Made by a program: the position numbers and the translations under genes
Notes under the pieces: generated by a model
The model's input: the letters and a program-made list of their open reading frames with translations, nothing else
What the model was told of the DNA's origin: nothing
Database searches by the model: none
Source of the DNA: Pseudonocardia kujensis
GTDB taxonomy: Bacteria > Actinomycetota > Actinomycetes > Mycobacteriales > Pseudonocardiaceae
Assembly: GCF_021283305.1 (NCBI RefSeq)
Contig: NZ_JAJSOK010000043.1
Span: 1 to 62,248 of the forward strand
Direction: 5' to 3'
DNA: 62,248 bases
In this document: positions 1 through 7,367 of the stretch, in pieces
Layout of the letters: each line of letters begins with the position of its first letter
Numbering within the stretch: the stretch's first letter is position 1

Positions 1-71
1 TCGACGTACTCGCCGACGAGCTGGGCCGTCGCGGTGACCCGCGGGTGACCGACGACCAGGACCAGCGGTGA
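1..71 (+). CDS. C-terminal end of an upstream gene (partial)
   Basis: An open frame entering from the left edge (first full codon at base 3) reads 22 codons and ends at TGA 69-71; the visible end is acidic and arginine-rich (…RRGDPRVTDDQDQR). The stop overlaps the GTG start of the holin-like gene at 68, so the two are probably cotranscribed and translationally coupled. Too little is present to name a family. Confidence 0.6.
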   Translation, partial: DVLADELGRRGDPRVTDDQDQR

Positions 72-670
72 CCGCGCCGGGCGGCGGCCCGCCGCGCGAC
101 CTCTCGCGGGACCTTCCGCCGAACCTGCCCCCGACCACGTCGTCGAACCTGCCACCGAACGTGCCACCGAACGTGCCACCGGCGATGCCGCCGGACCCCG
201 TGGCGGGCCGGCACTCGGCCCCCTCCCCCGGGGCGTTCGACCCGCCGGCGGCGCCGCCGCCCGCGGGGGCCGGCCCGGTCGGCGGGCCGCCCGACGTCTC
301 CGACGTCTCGGTCGGCGACCTCATGGGCCGGGTCTCGCGCGACCTCTCGACCCTGATGCGCCAGGAGCTGGCGCTCGCGCAGGCCGAGCTGAAACAGGAG
401 GCCCGCAAGGCGGGCAAGGCCGCCGGCGGCTTCGGGGCCGCCGGGTTCGCCGGCTACATGGTGCTGCTGTTCCTGTCCGTCGCCCTCTGGGCGGCGCTGA
501 GCAACGTCATGGACAGCGGCTGGGCCGGCCTGGTCGTCGCCGTGGTCTGGGCGGTGATCGGGGCGATCGCCTTCGTCGTCGGGCGGAACAACGCGCGGCG
601 CACCCACCCCACCCCCGAACGCACGGTCGACACGCTCAAGCAGGTTCCCGACGCCCTCAAGGGCCGGTGA
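68..670 (+). CDS. Actinobacterial holin-X family (DUF1469-type) membrane protein
   Basis: 200-residue protein. Residues 1-75 are a proline-rich, low-complexity tail with NLPP/NVPP repeats. The conserved part follows: an amphipathic segment (VGDLMGRVSRDLSTLMRQEL, then ALAQAELKQEARKAG) and two hydrophobic helices around residues 120-145 and 155-172. This is the layout of the actinobacterial Holin-X / phage holin 3.6 family, a common chromosomal envelope protein whose link to lysis is unproven. The GTG start overlaps the previous stop, and the next gene, a DUF3618 protein, starts 10 bases after its stop, a pairing frequent in actinomycetes. Function unknown; family call confident. Confidence 0.85.
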   Translation: MTAPGGGPPRDLSRDLPPNLPPTTSSNLPPNVPPNVPPAMPPDPVAGRHSAPSPGAFDPPAAPPPAGAGPVGGPPDVSDVSVGDLMGRVSRDLSTLMRQELALAQAELKQEARKAGKAAGGFGAAGFAGYMVLLFLSVALWAALSNVMDSGWAGLVVAVVWAVIGAIAFVVGRNNARRTHPTPERTVDTLKQVPDALKGR

Positions 671-679
671 GGAGGACCG

Positions 680-1429
680 ATGACCACCCCGTACGACAGC
701 ACCACCCCCTACGACGCCCGGTACGGCGCCGCCGGGGCGTCCGACGACCCCGACGCGATCCGCCGCGAGATCGAACGGACCCAGAACCGGCTCAGCGGGG
801 ACGTCGACGCCCTGACCGAGAAGGTCACCCCCGGCCGGGTCGTGCAGCGCCGGGTCGACCGCGTCCGCGACCGGGTCTCGGGCTGGCGGGACGCCGTGAT
901 GGGCAGCGACCCCGCGGGCTCCACACGAGACACCGCGCACCAGGCCGCGGACACCGCCCGCTCCCTCGCCGGGCAGGCCCAGGACCGGGCCGGTTCGGTC
1001 GCCGGCACGGTGGGTGAGGCGGCTTCGGACGCCGCGTCGACGGTCGTCGACACCGCCCGCGAGGCCCCGCAGCGGGTGAAGCAGCAGACCCGCGGGAACC
1101 CGTTGGCGGCCGGGCTGATCGCCTTCGGCGCCGGCTGGCTCGTCTCCTCCCTCCTGCCCGCGACCCGCAGGGAGCAGGAGCTCGCGGGCCAGGTGAAGGA
1201 CACCGCGACGGAGATCGGACGCCCGCTCGCCCAGCAGGTCGGCGAGAAGGCCAAGGAGATCGGTGAGGACCTGCGCGAGCCGGCGCAGCAGGCCGTGCAG
1301 TCGGTGCAGGAGACCGCGCAGGAGGCGGCTTCCACCGTGGCCGAGGAGGGCCGCTCCGCCGCCGGTCAGGTCCAGGACCGTGCCCAGGACGCGGGCCGGA
1401 ACGTGAAGGAGCAGGCCGGACCGTCCTGA
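680..1429 (+). CDS. DUF3618 domain protein
   Basis: 249 residues starting at ATG 680 with an ideal GGAGGA site 4 bases upstream. Residues 25-75 carry the DUF3618 signature (DPDAIRREIERTQNRLSGDV, then a Val-Arg-Asp-Arg rich helix). A short hydrophobic segment near residues 143-158 (AAGLIAFGAGWLVSSLL) is followed by a long Ala/Gln/Glu-rich helical tail resembling apolipoprotein or LEA-type repeats, so it is likely a single-pass protein with an extended amphipathic domain. It sits directly after the holin-X gene and ahead of a strong hairpin, so it appears to end that operon. Role unknown, presumably envelope stability. Confidence 0.85.
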   Translation: MTTPYDSTTPYDARYGAAGASDDPDAIRREIERTQNRLSGDVDALTEKVTPGRVVQRRVDRVRDRVSGWRDAVMGSDPAGSTRDTAHQAADTARSLAGQAQDRAGSVAGTVGEAASDAASTVVDTAREAPQRVKQQTRGNPLAAGLIAFGAGWLVSSLLPATRREQELAGQVKDTATEIGRPLAQQVGEKAKEIGEDLREPAQQAVQSVQETAQEAASTVAEEGRSAAGQVQDRAQDAGRNVKEQAGPS

Positions 1430-1441
1430 CCGGCCGACCCG

Positions 1442-1481
1442 GGCCGGGGGTTCGCGCGCGACGGCGCGTGAACCCCCGGCC
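1442..1481 (+). terminator. Strong intrinsic-type hairpin after DUF3618 gene
   Basis: Bases 1442-1459 and 1464-1481 form an 18-bp stem with a single G-T wobble and a 4-base loop (GACG). There is no T-run, as is usual in high-GC actinomycetes. It lies between the DUF3618 stop (1429) and the next ATG (1501). Confidence 0.75.
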
Positions 1482-1500
1482 AGTGGGTAGGTCCTGCGGT

Positions 1501-2190
1501 ATGAGCGGCTCACCGATCGTCCGGGCGCTGCGCGCCACCGAGTCCGTCCGCGCCGGCGACGACACCGCTGCGGCCGCGCAGCGCGCCCTGCGCCGGGTCC
1601 TCGCCCGGAGCCGGCTCGACGGGGCGCTGCGCGGCTCCTGGCTCGGCCATCCCGTGCACCCGCTGCTCGTGACCGTCCCGATCGGCGCATGGGTCTCCGC
1701 CGCCCTGCTCGACGCCGCCGGCAGTCAGGAGGAAGCGGCCCGCCGCGTCGTCGGGGCCGCGATGGTCAGCCTGCTGCCGACCGCGGTGACCGGCCTCGCC
1801 GACTGGAGCGGGCTCGACGACCGCCGTCGCCGGGTCGGGCTGCTCCACGCGGCCGGGAACGTGGTGTCCGCGGCCTTCCTCGGGGCCTCCTACGCCGCGC
1901 GCCGGCAGGGCCGCCACCGCACCGGCGCGCTGTTGTCGCTGGTCGGGGTGCTTCCGCTGGGCGTCGCCGGCGCACTCGGCGGGCACCTGTCCTACGCCCA
2001 GGGCGCCGGCGTCGGGCGCTGGGCCGAGGCCTCCCCCGACGCCGGGCGGACGGAAGGCGACGGCTCCGCCGGCTCCGTCGGTTCCCTCGACACCGCCGAA
2101 ACCGTCGACACCGCCGAGACCGCCGAGACCGCGGGCACCCCCGACATCGGGCTGATCCCCGGCGCCGGGCCGGAGGCGAACCCGACCTGA
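1501..2190 (+). CDS. DUF2231 family membrane protein
   Basis: 229 residues from ATG 1501; a GTG at 1468 would sit inside the preceding hairpin and is unlikely. Residues 45-165 hold the DUF2231 core: the motif WLGHPVHPLLVTVPIGAW and about four hydrophobic helices. The family is uncharacterised, sometimes linked to heme or redox membrane systems. The last 55 residues are an acidic low-complexity tail repeating DTAE/TVDTAETAETA, encoded by imperfect ACCGCCGA-type repeats at about 2093-2135. It is likely monocistronic: a terminator precedes it and the next gene starts 38 bases later. Confidence 0.8.
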   Translation: MSGSPIVRALRATESVRAGDDTAAAAQRALRRVLARSRLDGALRGSWLGHPVHPLLVTVPIGAWVSAALLDAAGSQEEAARRVVGAAMVSLLPTAVTGLADWSGLDDRRRRVGLLHAAGNVVSAAFLGASYAARRQGRHRTGALLSLVGVLPLGVAGALGGHLSYAQGAGVGRWAEASPDAGRTEGDGSAGSVGSLDTAETVDTAETAETAGTPDIGLIPGAGPEANPT

Positions 2191-2228
2191 GCCGCATGCC
2201 CGCCGCCGGCCGCGGGTAGCTGCGGGGC

Positions 2229-2489
2229 ATGACCGACCGATCGCACGGAATCCCGCCGGCCGAGCTCGACGACGACGCGCTCCGCCGGGAGATGACCCAT
2301 CTGCACGAGACCCGCCACGACACCGTCCTCGGCGGCTCCGAGGACGCGCTCGAGGCCCACACCCGCCGGATGCTCGAGCTCGAGAACGAGTTCCTGCACC
2401 GGCTGCCCGCGGAGGCCGCCCCGGACCCGCGGCGCACCCGCGCGGGCAGCCGCGAGGCGGCCGGGCAGCCGGTCACGGGCTCCGGCTGA
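2229..2489 (+). CDS. DUF6158 family small protein
   Basis: 86-residue soluble protein. Residues 6-60 match the small actinobacterial DUF6158 pattern as I remember it (GIPPAELDDDALRREMTHLH, then GSEDALEAHTRRMLELE and EFLHR). It is charged and helical, without cysteine or membrane segments. Start ATG 2229 follows 38 bases of spacer after the DUF2231 gene. A perfect hairpin closes the unit. Function unknown. Confidence 0.7.
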   Translation: MTDRSHGIPPAELDDDALRREMTHLHETRHDTVLGGSEDALEAHTRRMLELENEFLHRLPAEAAPDPRRTRAGSREAAGQPVTGSG

Positions 2490-2497
2490 GCGCGCCC

Positions 2498-2530
2498 GCT
2501 CCGCCGCCACGGCAGTCGTGGCGGCGGAGC
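2498..2530 (+). terminator. Perfect 14-bp hairpin
   Basis: GCTCCGCCGCCACG (2498-2511) pairs exactly with 2517-2530 around a 5-base loop, 8 bases after the DUF6158 stop. Probable transcription terminator. Confidence 0.75.
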
Positions 2531-2582
2531 ACGGGCCGCTGTCGAGCCCTGCCTGCGCGACCCGCCGCCACCGTGCGCGGGG

Positions 2583-2605
2583 CCTGTCGCACACCCTGTC
2601 GCACA
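2583..2605. repeat. Tandem CCTGTCGCACA repeat
   Basis: Two identical 11-base units (2583-2593, 2595-2605; period 12) lie about 90 bases ahead of the DUF4383 start. The spacing suits a direct-repeat operator on one face of about one helical turn. No regulator can be assigned. Confidence 0.4.
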
Positions 2606-2695
2606 TCGGGATCGCCGCATGCCGGGCGGGGGACGGGGTACGCGACGACGGTGGGTGCCGGGTGCACCCGCCCACGTCGTCCCGAGGAGGAAGTC

Positions 2696-3196
2696 ATGTC
2701 CGAGCAGGCCGCCAGGCAGGCCGCGGAACCGGCCGCCGAGCAGGGGCCGGGGCAGGCCCGCTTCCCCTGGGTCCAGGTGGGGGCGCTGGTCCTCGGCGGG
2801 CTGCTGATGATCTACGGCATCGTGGGGTTCTGGCCGGCGTTCTCCCCGCCCGGGGCAGACGGCCGGCAGCCGACGCTGCTGGGCCTGGAGGTCAACCCGC
2901 TGCGCAGCGCGCTGCAGCTGGCGCTGGGCGTGATCGGGATGCTGTGCGCCACGCGGCTCTCCACCGCGCGCGTCTACGGCTGGCTGCTCGCCGTGGTGAG
3001 CGCCGCGTTCGTGGTGTTCGGGATCCTCGGCGTCCTGGACCATGACATCGACTGGCTGGGCATGAACGTGCCCTCCACCGTGGTCGCGGCCGTGTTCGCC
3101 GTGCTCGGTCTCGTGCTGGCGCTCGGGCCCGTGCGCCAGGGGTTCCCCGGTGGCGAGCGGTCCCCGGTGCACGCCGAGTCCCGGGAGAGCCGCTAG
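2696..3196 (+). CDS. DUF4383 domain membrane protein
   Basis: 166 residues; ATG 2696 is preceded by GAGGAGGAAG, which decides the start over an upstream in-frame ATG at 2573. A short Ala/Gln-rich N-terminus precedes four hydrophobic helices (about 27-44, 68-84, 92-112, 125-143). The segment LLGLEVNPLRSALQLALGVI and the GMNVPSTV turn between helices three and four are typical of DUF4383 proteins. Its TAG stop overlaps the stop of the convergent gene at 3193 within a CTAG. Function unknown. Confidence 0.8.
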   Translation: MSEQAARQAAEPAAEQGPGQARFPWVQVGALVLGGLLMIYGIVGFWPAFSPPGADGRQPTLLGLEVNPLRSALQLALGVIGMLCATRLSTARVYGWLLAVVSAAFVVFGILGVLDHDIDWLGMNVPSTVVAAVFAVLGLVLALGPVRQGFPGGERSPVHAESRESR

Positions 3197-3858
3197 GGGG
3201 CGCGCGACAGATCCGTGGGCGCGGCGCGTCGGCCGCGCCGTGAGCCGCGGTAGGCCCGCGCGCGCAGCCCGGCGAGCAACGGCACCGGGCGCAGCCGCGG
3301 ATGCTGGTGCAGGACGGGGTCGAACGCCACCGCTCCGGGACGCTCCTCGGTGAGCACCAGCGTGGCCACCGGCCGTCGCTCCCGTGACCGGGCCTCCACC
3401 AGCCGGAACCGCAACGACCGGGTCTGCAGCGCGTCCGGGACGGCGCGGGGGTCGGCCGGCGGGTCCGGCTCCCGCGGCTCCGGCTCCACGAGCAGCCGCA
3501 GGCGGCCCACGTCCGTCTCGTACGGCAGCAGGGTGCTGTAGGTCGACGTCCGCCAGCCCCGCGCCGGGGCGAGCATCGCGCCCCCGGCGGTCGAGGTCGT
3601 GAACAGCAGGTCGACGGCGTCGCGCGTCCCGTGCGGCTCGACGCGCACGGCCATGCCGAGCAGGTCCGGCGCCAGCCCCGGCGTCCCGGCGCCCTTCGAC
3701 AGCCGCACCAGCACGCGGTGCGGGCCCGGGCCGAGCGCCTCCCCCACCGCGGACCCGCCGTCGTCGACCCGCAGCTCGCCGCCGAGCAGGACACCGCGCG
3801 GGTGGAACGCCGGAGCCCGCCGCAGCCGCGCGAGGGTCCGGAACACCGTCCTGATCAC
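3193..3858 (-). CDS. Small catalase-like fold protein
   Basis: 221 residues. Residues 15-30 (AFHPRGVLLGGEL) and 48-95 (VLVRLSKGAGTPGLAPDLLG, then MAVRV…DLLFTTS) follow the catalase pattern in which the distal histidine sits in an H-x-R-G element and the strand VRxSxGAGxxxxAPDxxGxAV follows. Near the end, LLAGLRARAYRGS places Tyr203 where related small catalase-like proteins have the proximal tyrosine. It is far shorter than true catalases (about 480 or more) and is best seen as a minimal catalase/peroxidase-like or heme-binding protein; activity unproven. Start GTG/ATG region near 3858 chosen because the conserved distal-His region begins at residue 15. Confidence 0.55.
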   Translation of the reverse strand: MIRTVFRTLARLRRAPAFHPRGVLLGGELRVDDGGSAVGEALGPGPHRVLVRLSKGAGTPGLAPDLLGMAVRVEPHGTRDAVDLLFTTSTAGGAMLAPARGWRTSTYSTLLPYETDVGRLRLLVEPEPREPDPPADPRAVPDALQTRSLRFRLVEARSRERRPVATLVLTEERPGAVAFDPVLHQHPRLRPVPLLAGLRARAYRGSRRGRRAAPTDLSRAP

Positions 3859-3976
3859 GGGGGGAAGGTGCCCACCGCGGGCGCGCGGAAACCGACGTCG
3901 CCGGCATGGGACGCGCGTCCGGTGGTACGCGGTGGGCGAAGGCTCGGCCCGGGCGGAGGCTCAGCCGGGAGGAGCG

Positions 3977-4606
3977 ATGGTGTCGAGGGACCCGAGGATC
4001 CTGGCCCGCAGGCTCGCGCCGGTCGCCGCCGTGGCCGGTGCGGCCCTGCTGGTGCGCGGGTGCCTGGGGTTCACCACCGACGTGGCGGCCGCTGCGGCCG
4101 TCGTTCTGGTGATCGCGACCCCGCCCGTCGCGGCCTGGGCCCTGCAGGCCGGGCCGGAGCGCCCGCTCGTCCGCGTGCTCGGCGGGACCGGGCTCGCGGT
4201 CGTCGCCGTGGTCCTGGTGGGGTGGGGGGCGGTGGTCACCGTGCAGGGCGGCCCGGAGGGAGCGGTGGCGACGGTCGCCCTCGGCGGTCTCCTGGGCGCG
4301 GTGTCGCGGCCGGTGTCGCGGCCGGTGTCGCGGCCGGTCCGCCCTCGTCGCCACGAGCCGCCGCGCACCCCGTCGGCCACGCAGTCGGTCCCACTCGTCG
4401 AGCTGTGCCGGCAGTGGCGGCTGAGCTGCGCCCGGCTGCACCGCGTCCGCGACGCCGCCGAGCTCGACCTCCTCACCGCGCTGCGGGCCGCCTACCTCGA
4501 CGAGTTCGAGCGGCGGGACCCCGAGGGCTTCCACACCTGGACGCGGCACGACGTCGCGGGCCGGTCCGATCCCGAAGGGTGGCTGCGGGAACGGCCGGCC
4601 CGCTGA
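3977..4606 (+). CDS. Membrane protein with conserved C-terminal helical domain
   Basis: 209 residues from ATG 3977 with GGGAGGAG just upstream; a longer upstream frame runs antisense through the previous gene. Helices at about 12-30, 35-55 and 68-88 precede a linker made of three VSRP units, then a soluble acidic domain (LVELCRQWRLSCARLHRVRD … LTALRAAYLDEFERRDPEGF) with conserved Cys, Trp and aromatic residues. I do not recognise a named family; the C-terminal domain looks like one seen in small actinobacterial proteins. Confidence 0.7.
   Translation: MVSRDPRILARRLAPVAAVAGAALLVRGCLGFTTDVAAAAAVVLVIATPPVAAWALQAGPERPLVRVLGGTGLAVVAVVLVGWGAVVTVQGGPEGAVATVALGGLLGAVSRPVSRPVSRPVRPRRHEPPRTPSATQSVPLVELCRQWRLSCARLHRVRDAAELDLLTALRAAYLDEFERRDPEGFHTWTRHDVAGRSDPEGWLRERPAR
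4301..4336 (+). repeat. Three perfect 12-bp repeats inside a membrane-protein gene
   Basis: GTGTCGCGGCCG occurs three times head to tail (4301-4312, 4313-4324, 4325-4336), encoding VSRP x3 in the linker between membrane and soluble parts. In-frame unit; copy number is likely variable between strains. Confidence 0.8.
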
Positions 4607-4650
4607 GGACCGGGCACGCCGGCCGATCCCGTGCGCCGGGCGTCCTCGCG

Positions 4651-4839
4651 TCAGGGCGCCACGCTGCCGGGGCCGTCGCCGCGCACGCTGCCCGGCCCCT
4701 CGGCGTCCGCGTCCGGTCCCTCCCCCGCGTCGCTCTGCGGGCCCTCCCCCTCGAGCACCTCGTCGCCGTGCAGGATCTCCTCGCCACGCAGCACGGTGTC
4801 GTCGTGCTCGCCGTCCGTGGGCTCGTCGGGTCGGCTCAT
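4651..4839 (-). CDS. Short acidic hypothetical protein
   Basis: 62 residues, ATG at 4839, strongly acidic (GEHDDTVLRGEEILHGDEVL, then Gly/Asp/Glu-rich tail). No membrane segment or known motif. The reading frame fills the gap between two forward genes and its codon third positions are G/C-rich, but no clear ribosome site is visible, so reality is uncertain. It would be convergent with the gene ending at 4606. Confidence 0.4.
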   Translation of the reverse strand: MSRPDEPTDGEHDDTVLRGEEILHGDEVLEGEGPQSDAGEGPDADAEGPGSVRGDGPGSVAP

Positions 4840-5004
4840 GGGTACGGCCTACCCGCCGGCCCCGGCCGCAACCGGGCGCCGCGGCGCGAACCTCGTCAGG
4901 AATCGAGAAGCCCCCGGCGACCGGCCGCTCCTAGCGTGAACGTCGTCGACAGCAGTGCCGGACCGGACCCCGCTCCCGTCCCCTCGTCTCCCAGGAGGTC
5001 CCCG

Positions 5005-5229
5005 ATGAACCCCAACAAGGCGATCCGCCAGATCCACCGCTGGACGTCCCTCGTCTTCACGGTGACCGTCGTCGTCTGCTTCGCCGCCGTGGCGGGGGTG
5101 CTGCCCTTCTGGGTGTACTACCTGCCGCTGCTCCCGCTCGCCGTGCTGCTGTTCAGCGGTCTCTGGCTGTTCGCCCTGCCCTACGCCACCCGCCGGCGCG
5201 GCGCGCGACGCGCCGCGCTGGGGACGTGA
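5005..5229 (+). CDS. Small two-helix membrane protein
   Basis: 74 residues from ATG 5005, preceded by CCAGGAGGTCCCCG, an excellent ribosome site. IRQIHRWTSLVFTVTVVVCF opens a first helix (about 13-33) and a second helix spans 37-58; the C-terminus is Arg-rich and probably cytoplasmic. Resembles short actinobacterial membrane proteins of unknown role. A longer frame from 3631 is antisense noise. Confidence 0.75.
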   Translation: MNPNKAIRQIHRWTSLVFTVTVVVCFAAVAGVLPFWVYYLPLLPLAVLLFSGLWLFALPYATRRRGARRAALGT

Positions 5230-5232
5230 GGC

Positions 5233-5571
5233 TCAGGCGCCCACGGGCTTGAGCGGGTCGTGGCCGAGGCGCATGAGCTTGCGGCGCCAGGCGGCCTGGC
5301 CGGCGGTGGGTTCGAGGTCGTCGCGGCGCTGCGACAGCACGCGGTCGACCACGCGTTGCATGCACTCGGCGTCGGCGGCGGTGAGGTCCTCGCGGCGCTT
5401 GCGCAGGACGGCGAGCACCTCACGGCCGGTCGGGGTGCCGGCGTGGTCGGGCTCCACCTCCGCGTCGACGTCGGCGGAGTCGGTCCGCAGCCAGTCCTCC
5501 AGCTCGCGGGACGTCATGTTCACCACGCGGTGGAACTCGTTCCAGAGGGAGTCGTCGACGTGTTCGGCCAT
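5233..5571 (-). CDS. DUF3140 family protein
   Basis: 112 residues, soluble. Residues 8-32 (SLWNEFHRVVNMTSRELEDW) and the central GREVLAVLRKRREDLTAADA followed by a conserved VVDRVLSQRR helix match DUF3140 proteins, which occur throughout actinobacteria and some proteobacteria and are often annotated as possible DNA-binding. No catalytic residues are evident. Convergent with the gene ending at 5229, only 3 bases apart. Confidence 0.8.
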   Translation of the reverse strand: MAEHVDDSLWNEFHRVVNMTSRELEDWLRTDSADVDAEVEPDHAGTPTGREVLAVLRKRREDLTAADAECMQRVVDRVLSQRRDDLEPTAGQAAWRRKLMRLGHDPLKPVGA

Positions 5572-5678
5572 GCCCCCGGTCTACCCGTCGCGGCGGTGCT
5601 CACACGGGTCCCGGGCGGCCCGGCCGAACGGGCCGTGAGTCGTCGAGGTCGTCGGGAGCCCCGAAGGACGGGCTGCCG

Positions 5679-7076
5679 GTGCCTGCGCCCGGCTACGGTT
5701 CCCGGGTGGCACTGCACCGGGGCCTGGCGTTGCTCGTCGCCGGGGCGTTCTTCATGGAGATCCTCGACGGCACCGTGATCGCCCCGGCCGCCCCGCACAT
5801 CGCGGCGGACCTGGGCGTCGCCCCCGTCGACGTCAACGTGGCGATCACCGCCTACGTGCTGACCCTCGGCGTCCTCATCCCGGTCAGCGGCTGGCTGGCC
5901 GACCGGTTCGGCGGGCGCCGGGTGTTCTGCGTGGCCCTGGCGGTCTTCGTGCTGGCCTCGGCCGGGTGCGCACTGGCGCCGGACCTCGGCGCCCTCACCG
6001 CCGCGCGAGTGGTGCAGGGCGCGGGCGGGGCGATGATGGTCCCGGTCGGGCGGCTGGTCGTGCTGCGGACCACCGCGAAGACGGACCTGGTGCGGGCGAT
6101 CGCGTACCTGACCTGGCCGGCCCTGCTCGCACCCGTGCTCGCCCCGGCCGTCGGCGGGGTGCTGGCCGAGTACGCGTCGTGGCGGTGGATCTTCGTGATC
6201 AACGTGCCGCTCGGGGTGGCCGCGCTGGTCGTGGCCCTGCGGATCGTCCCCGGGTTGCGGGCCGAGGCCCCGCCCCCGCTCGACCGGGGCGGGTTCGTGC
6301 TCACCGCGATCGGGGTCGCCGCGCTGATCGTCGGGCTGGAGGGGCTCGGCTCGGGCTTCTCCGCCACGACGATCGCCGCGCTCGCGGCGGCGGTGCTCGG
6401 CGTCGGGCTGGCGGTGCGGCACCTGCTGCGTGCCACCCGCCCCCTCGTCGACCTGCGGATCCTGCGGGTGGCGACCTACCGGGTCACGGCGGCGAGCGGC
6501 TCGGTGTACCGCGCGGTGATCACCGCGGTCCCGTTCCTGCTGCCGCTGCTGTTCCAGGTCGGGTTCGGCTGGTCGGCCGCGCAGGCGGGCGCGGTGGTGA
6601 TCGCGCTGTTCGTCGGCAACGTGGCGATCAAGCCGGCGACCACCCCGATGATGCGCCGTTTCGGCATCCGGACCGTGCTGCTGGCCTCGATCGCGGTCGG
6701 CGCGGCCTGCCTCGTGGCGATGGCGTTCCTGCAGCCCACGACACCACTGCCGCTGCTCCTGGCGCTGCTGCTGGTCAGCGGGATCGCGCGGTCGACCGGG
6801 TTCACCGCCTACAACAGCGTCGCGTTCGCCGACGTCGAGCCCGAGCGGATGAACCACGCCAACACGTTGCTCTCCACGCTGCAGGAGCTGGGCGCGGGCC
6901 TCGGCGTCGCGGTCGCCGCCCTGCTCGTGCGGCTCGGCGAGGCGGTACCCGTCGCCGCGGGAGCGGCGGGGCCCTACCGCGTCGCGTTCGTGCTGCTCGC
7001 CGTCGTGCTCGCCGTGCCCGCCGTGTCGGCCCTGCTCCTGGACCGTGCGGCGGGTGACGCCGTCACCGGCCGCTGA
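5679..7076 (+). CDS. DHA2-type MFS multidrug efflux transporter
   Basis: 465 residues, roughly 12-14 membrane helices. The N-terminus has the EmrB/QacA motif (MEILDGTVIAPAAPHIAADL), loop 2-3 has MFS motif A (GWLADRFGGRRVF), and helix 5 contains PVLAPAVGGVL, resembling the drug-antiporter motif C. Inner-membrane proton-coupled efflux of an unknown compound is expected. Start is GTG 5679 or GTG 5706; neither has a strong ribosome site, and 5706 (VALHRGLALL) would begin at the first helix. No adjacent TetR or MarR regulator. Confidence 0.85.
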   Translation: MPAPGYGSRVALHRGLALLVAGAFFMEILDGTVIAPAAPHIAADLGVAPVDVNVAITAYVLTLGVLIPVSGWLADRFGGRRVFCVALAVFVLASAGCALAPDLGALTAARVVQGAGGAMMVPVGRLVVLRTTAKTDLVRAIAYLTWPALLAPVLAPAVGGVLAEYASWRWIFVINVPLGVAALVVALRIVPGLRAEAPPPLDRGGFVLTAIGVAALIVGLEGLGSGFSATTIAALAAAVLGVGLAVRHLLRATRPLVDLRILRVATYRVTAASGSVYRAVITAVPFLLPLLFQVGFGWSAAQAGAVVIALFVGNVAIKPATTPMMRRFGIRTVLLASIAVGAACLVAMAFLQPTTPLPLLLALLLVSGIARSTGFTAYNSVAFADVEPERMNHANTLLSTLQELGAGLGVAVAALLVRLGEAVPVAAGAAGPYRVAFVLLAVVLAVPAVSALLLDRAAGDAVTGR

Positions 7077-7085
7077 CCCCGCCGC

Positions 7086-7344
7086 TCACGGCCGGATCCC
7101 CGAGACGGCGAGGCCGGCCGGGTCGGCGCGGACACCCACGTCGTCGGACCCCGCGGCGCGCAGCGCACCGCCGACGGCCGTGGTGACCCGGTCCGGGCGC
7201 TGCGGCCCGCCGGAGCCGAAGCAGAGGTGGAGCCGGCCGCCGGGGCGGAGCACGGAGTGCAGCCCGGCGAGCTCCGTGGCGGGCGAGCGGGTCCAGCAGC
7301 TCGACGGCCCACACGACGCGCTCGGGGACGGGCACGCCGGACAT
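7086..7344 (-). pseudogene. Frameshifted, truncated SAM methyltransferase remnant
   Basis: Between the MFS gene and the lipase, the minus strand begins at ATG 7342-7344 with VPVPERVVWAVELLDPLA. After a frame change near 7275 it continues as TELAGLHSVLRPGGRLHLCF and ends …VRADPAGLAVSGIRP at TGA 7086-7088. This is the second half of a class I methyltransferase fold (the LRPGG motif) with the SAM-binding N-terminal half missing. Neither frame alone is coherent, so it is called a pseudogene. Confidence 0.6.
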
Positions 7345-7360
7345 CCTGCCCGGCGTGCCC
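7330..7360 (-). terminator. Hairpin downstream of lipase gene
   Basis: GGGCACGCCGG (7330-7340) pairs with 7350-7360 around a 9-base loop, 8 bases beyond the lipase stop on the minus strand. Probable terminator; it also covers the start codon of the methyltransferase remnant. Confidence 0.6.
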
Positions 7361-7367
7361 CGTGTCG

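Noticed and set aside
121..190. Short repeats resembling a CRISPR or satellite
   Set aside because: Period of 12-15 bases with no spacers; they encode NLPP/NVPP in frame.
1766..4549. 927-codon minus-strand frame
   Set aside because: Runs antisense through several solid genes, has Arg/Pro/Gly-rich shadow composition and no family motifs.
4899..4937. Promoter pair GGAATCGAGA and TAGCGT ahead of 5005
   Set aside because: Spacing of about 23 bases is too long for a normal sigma-70 or ECF promoter.
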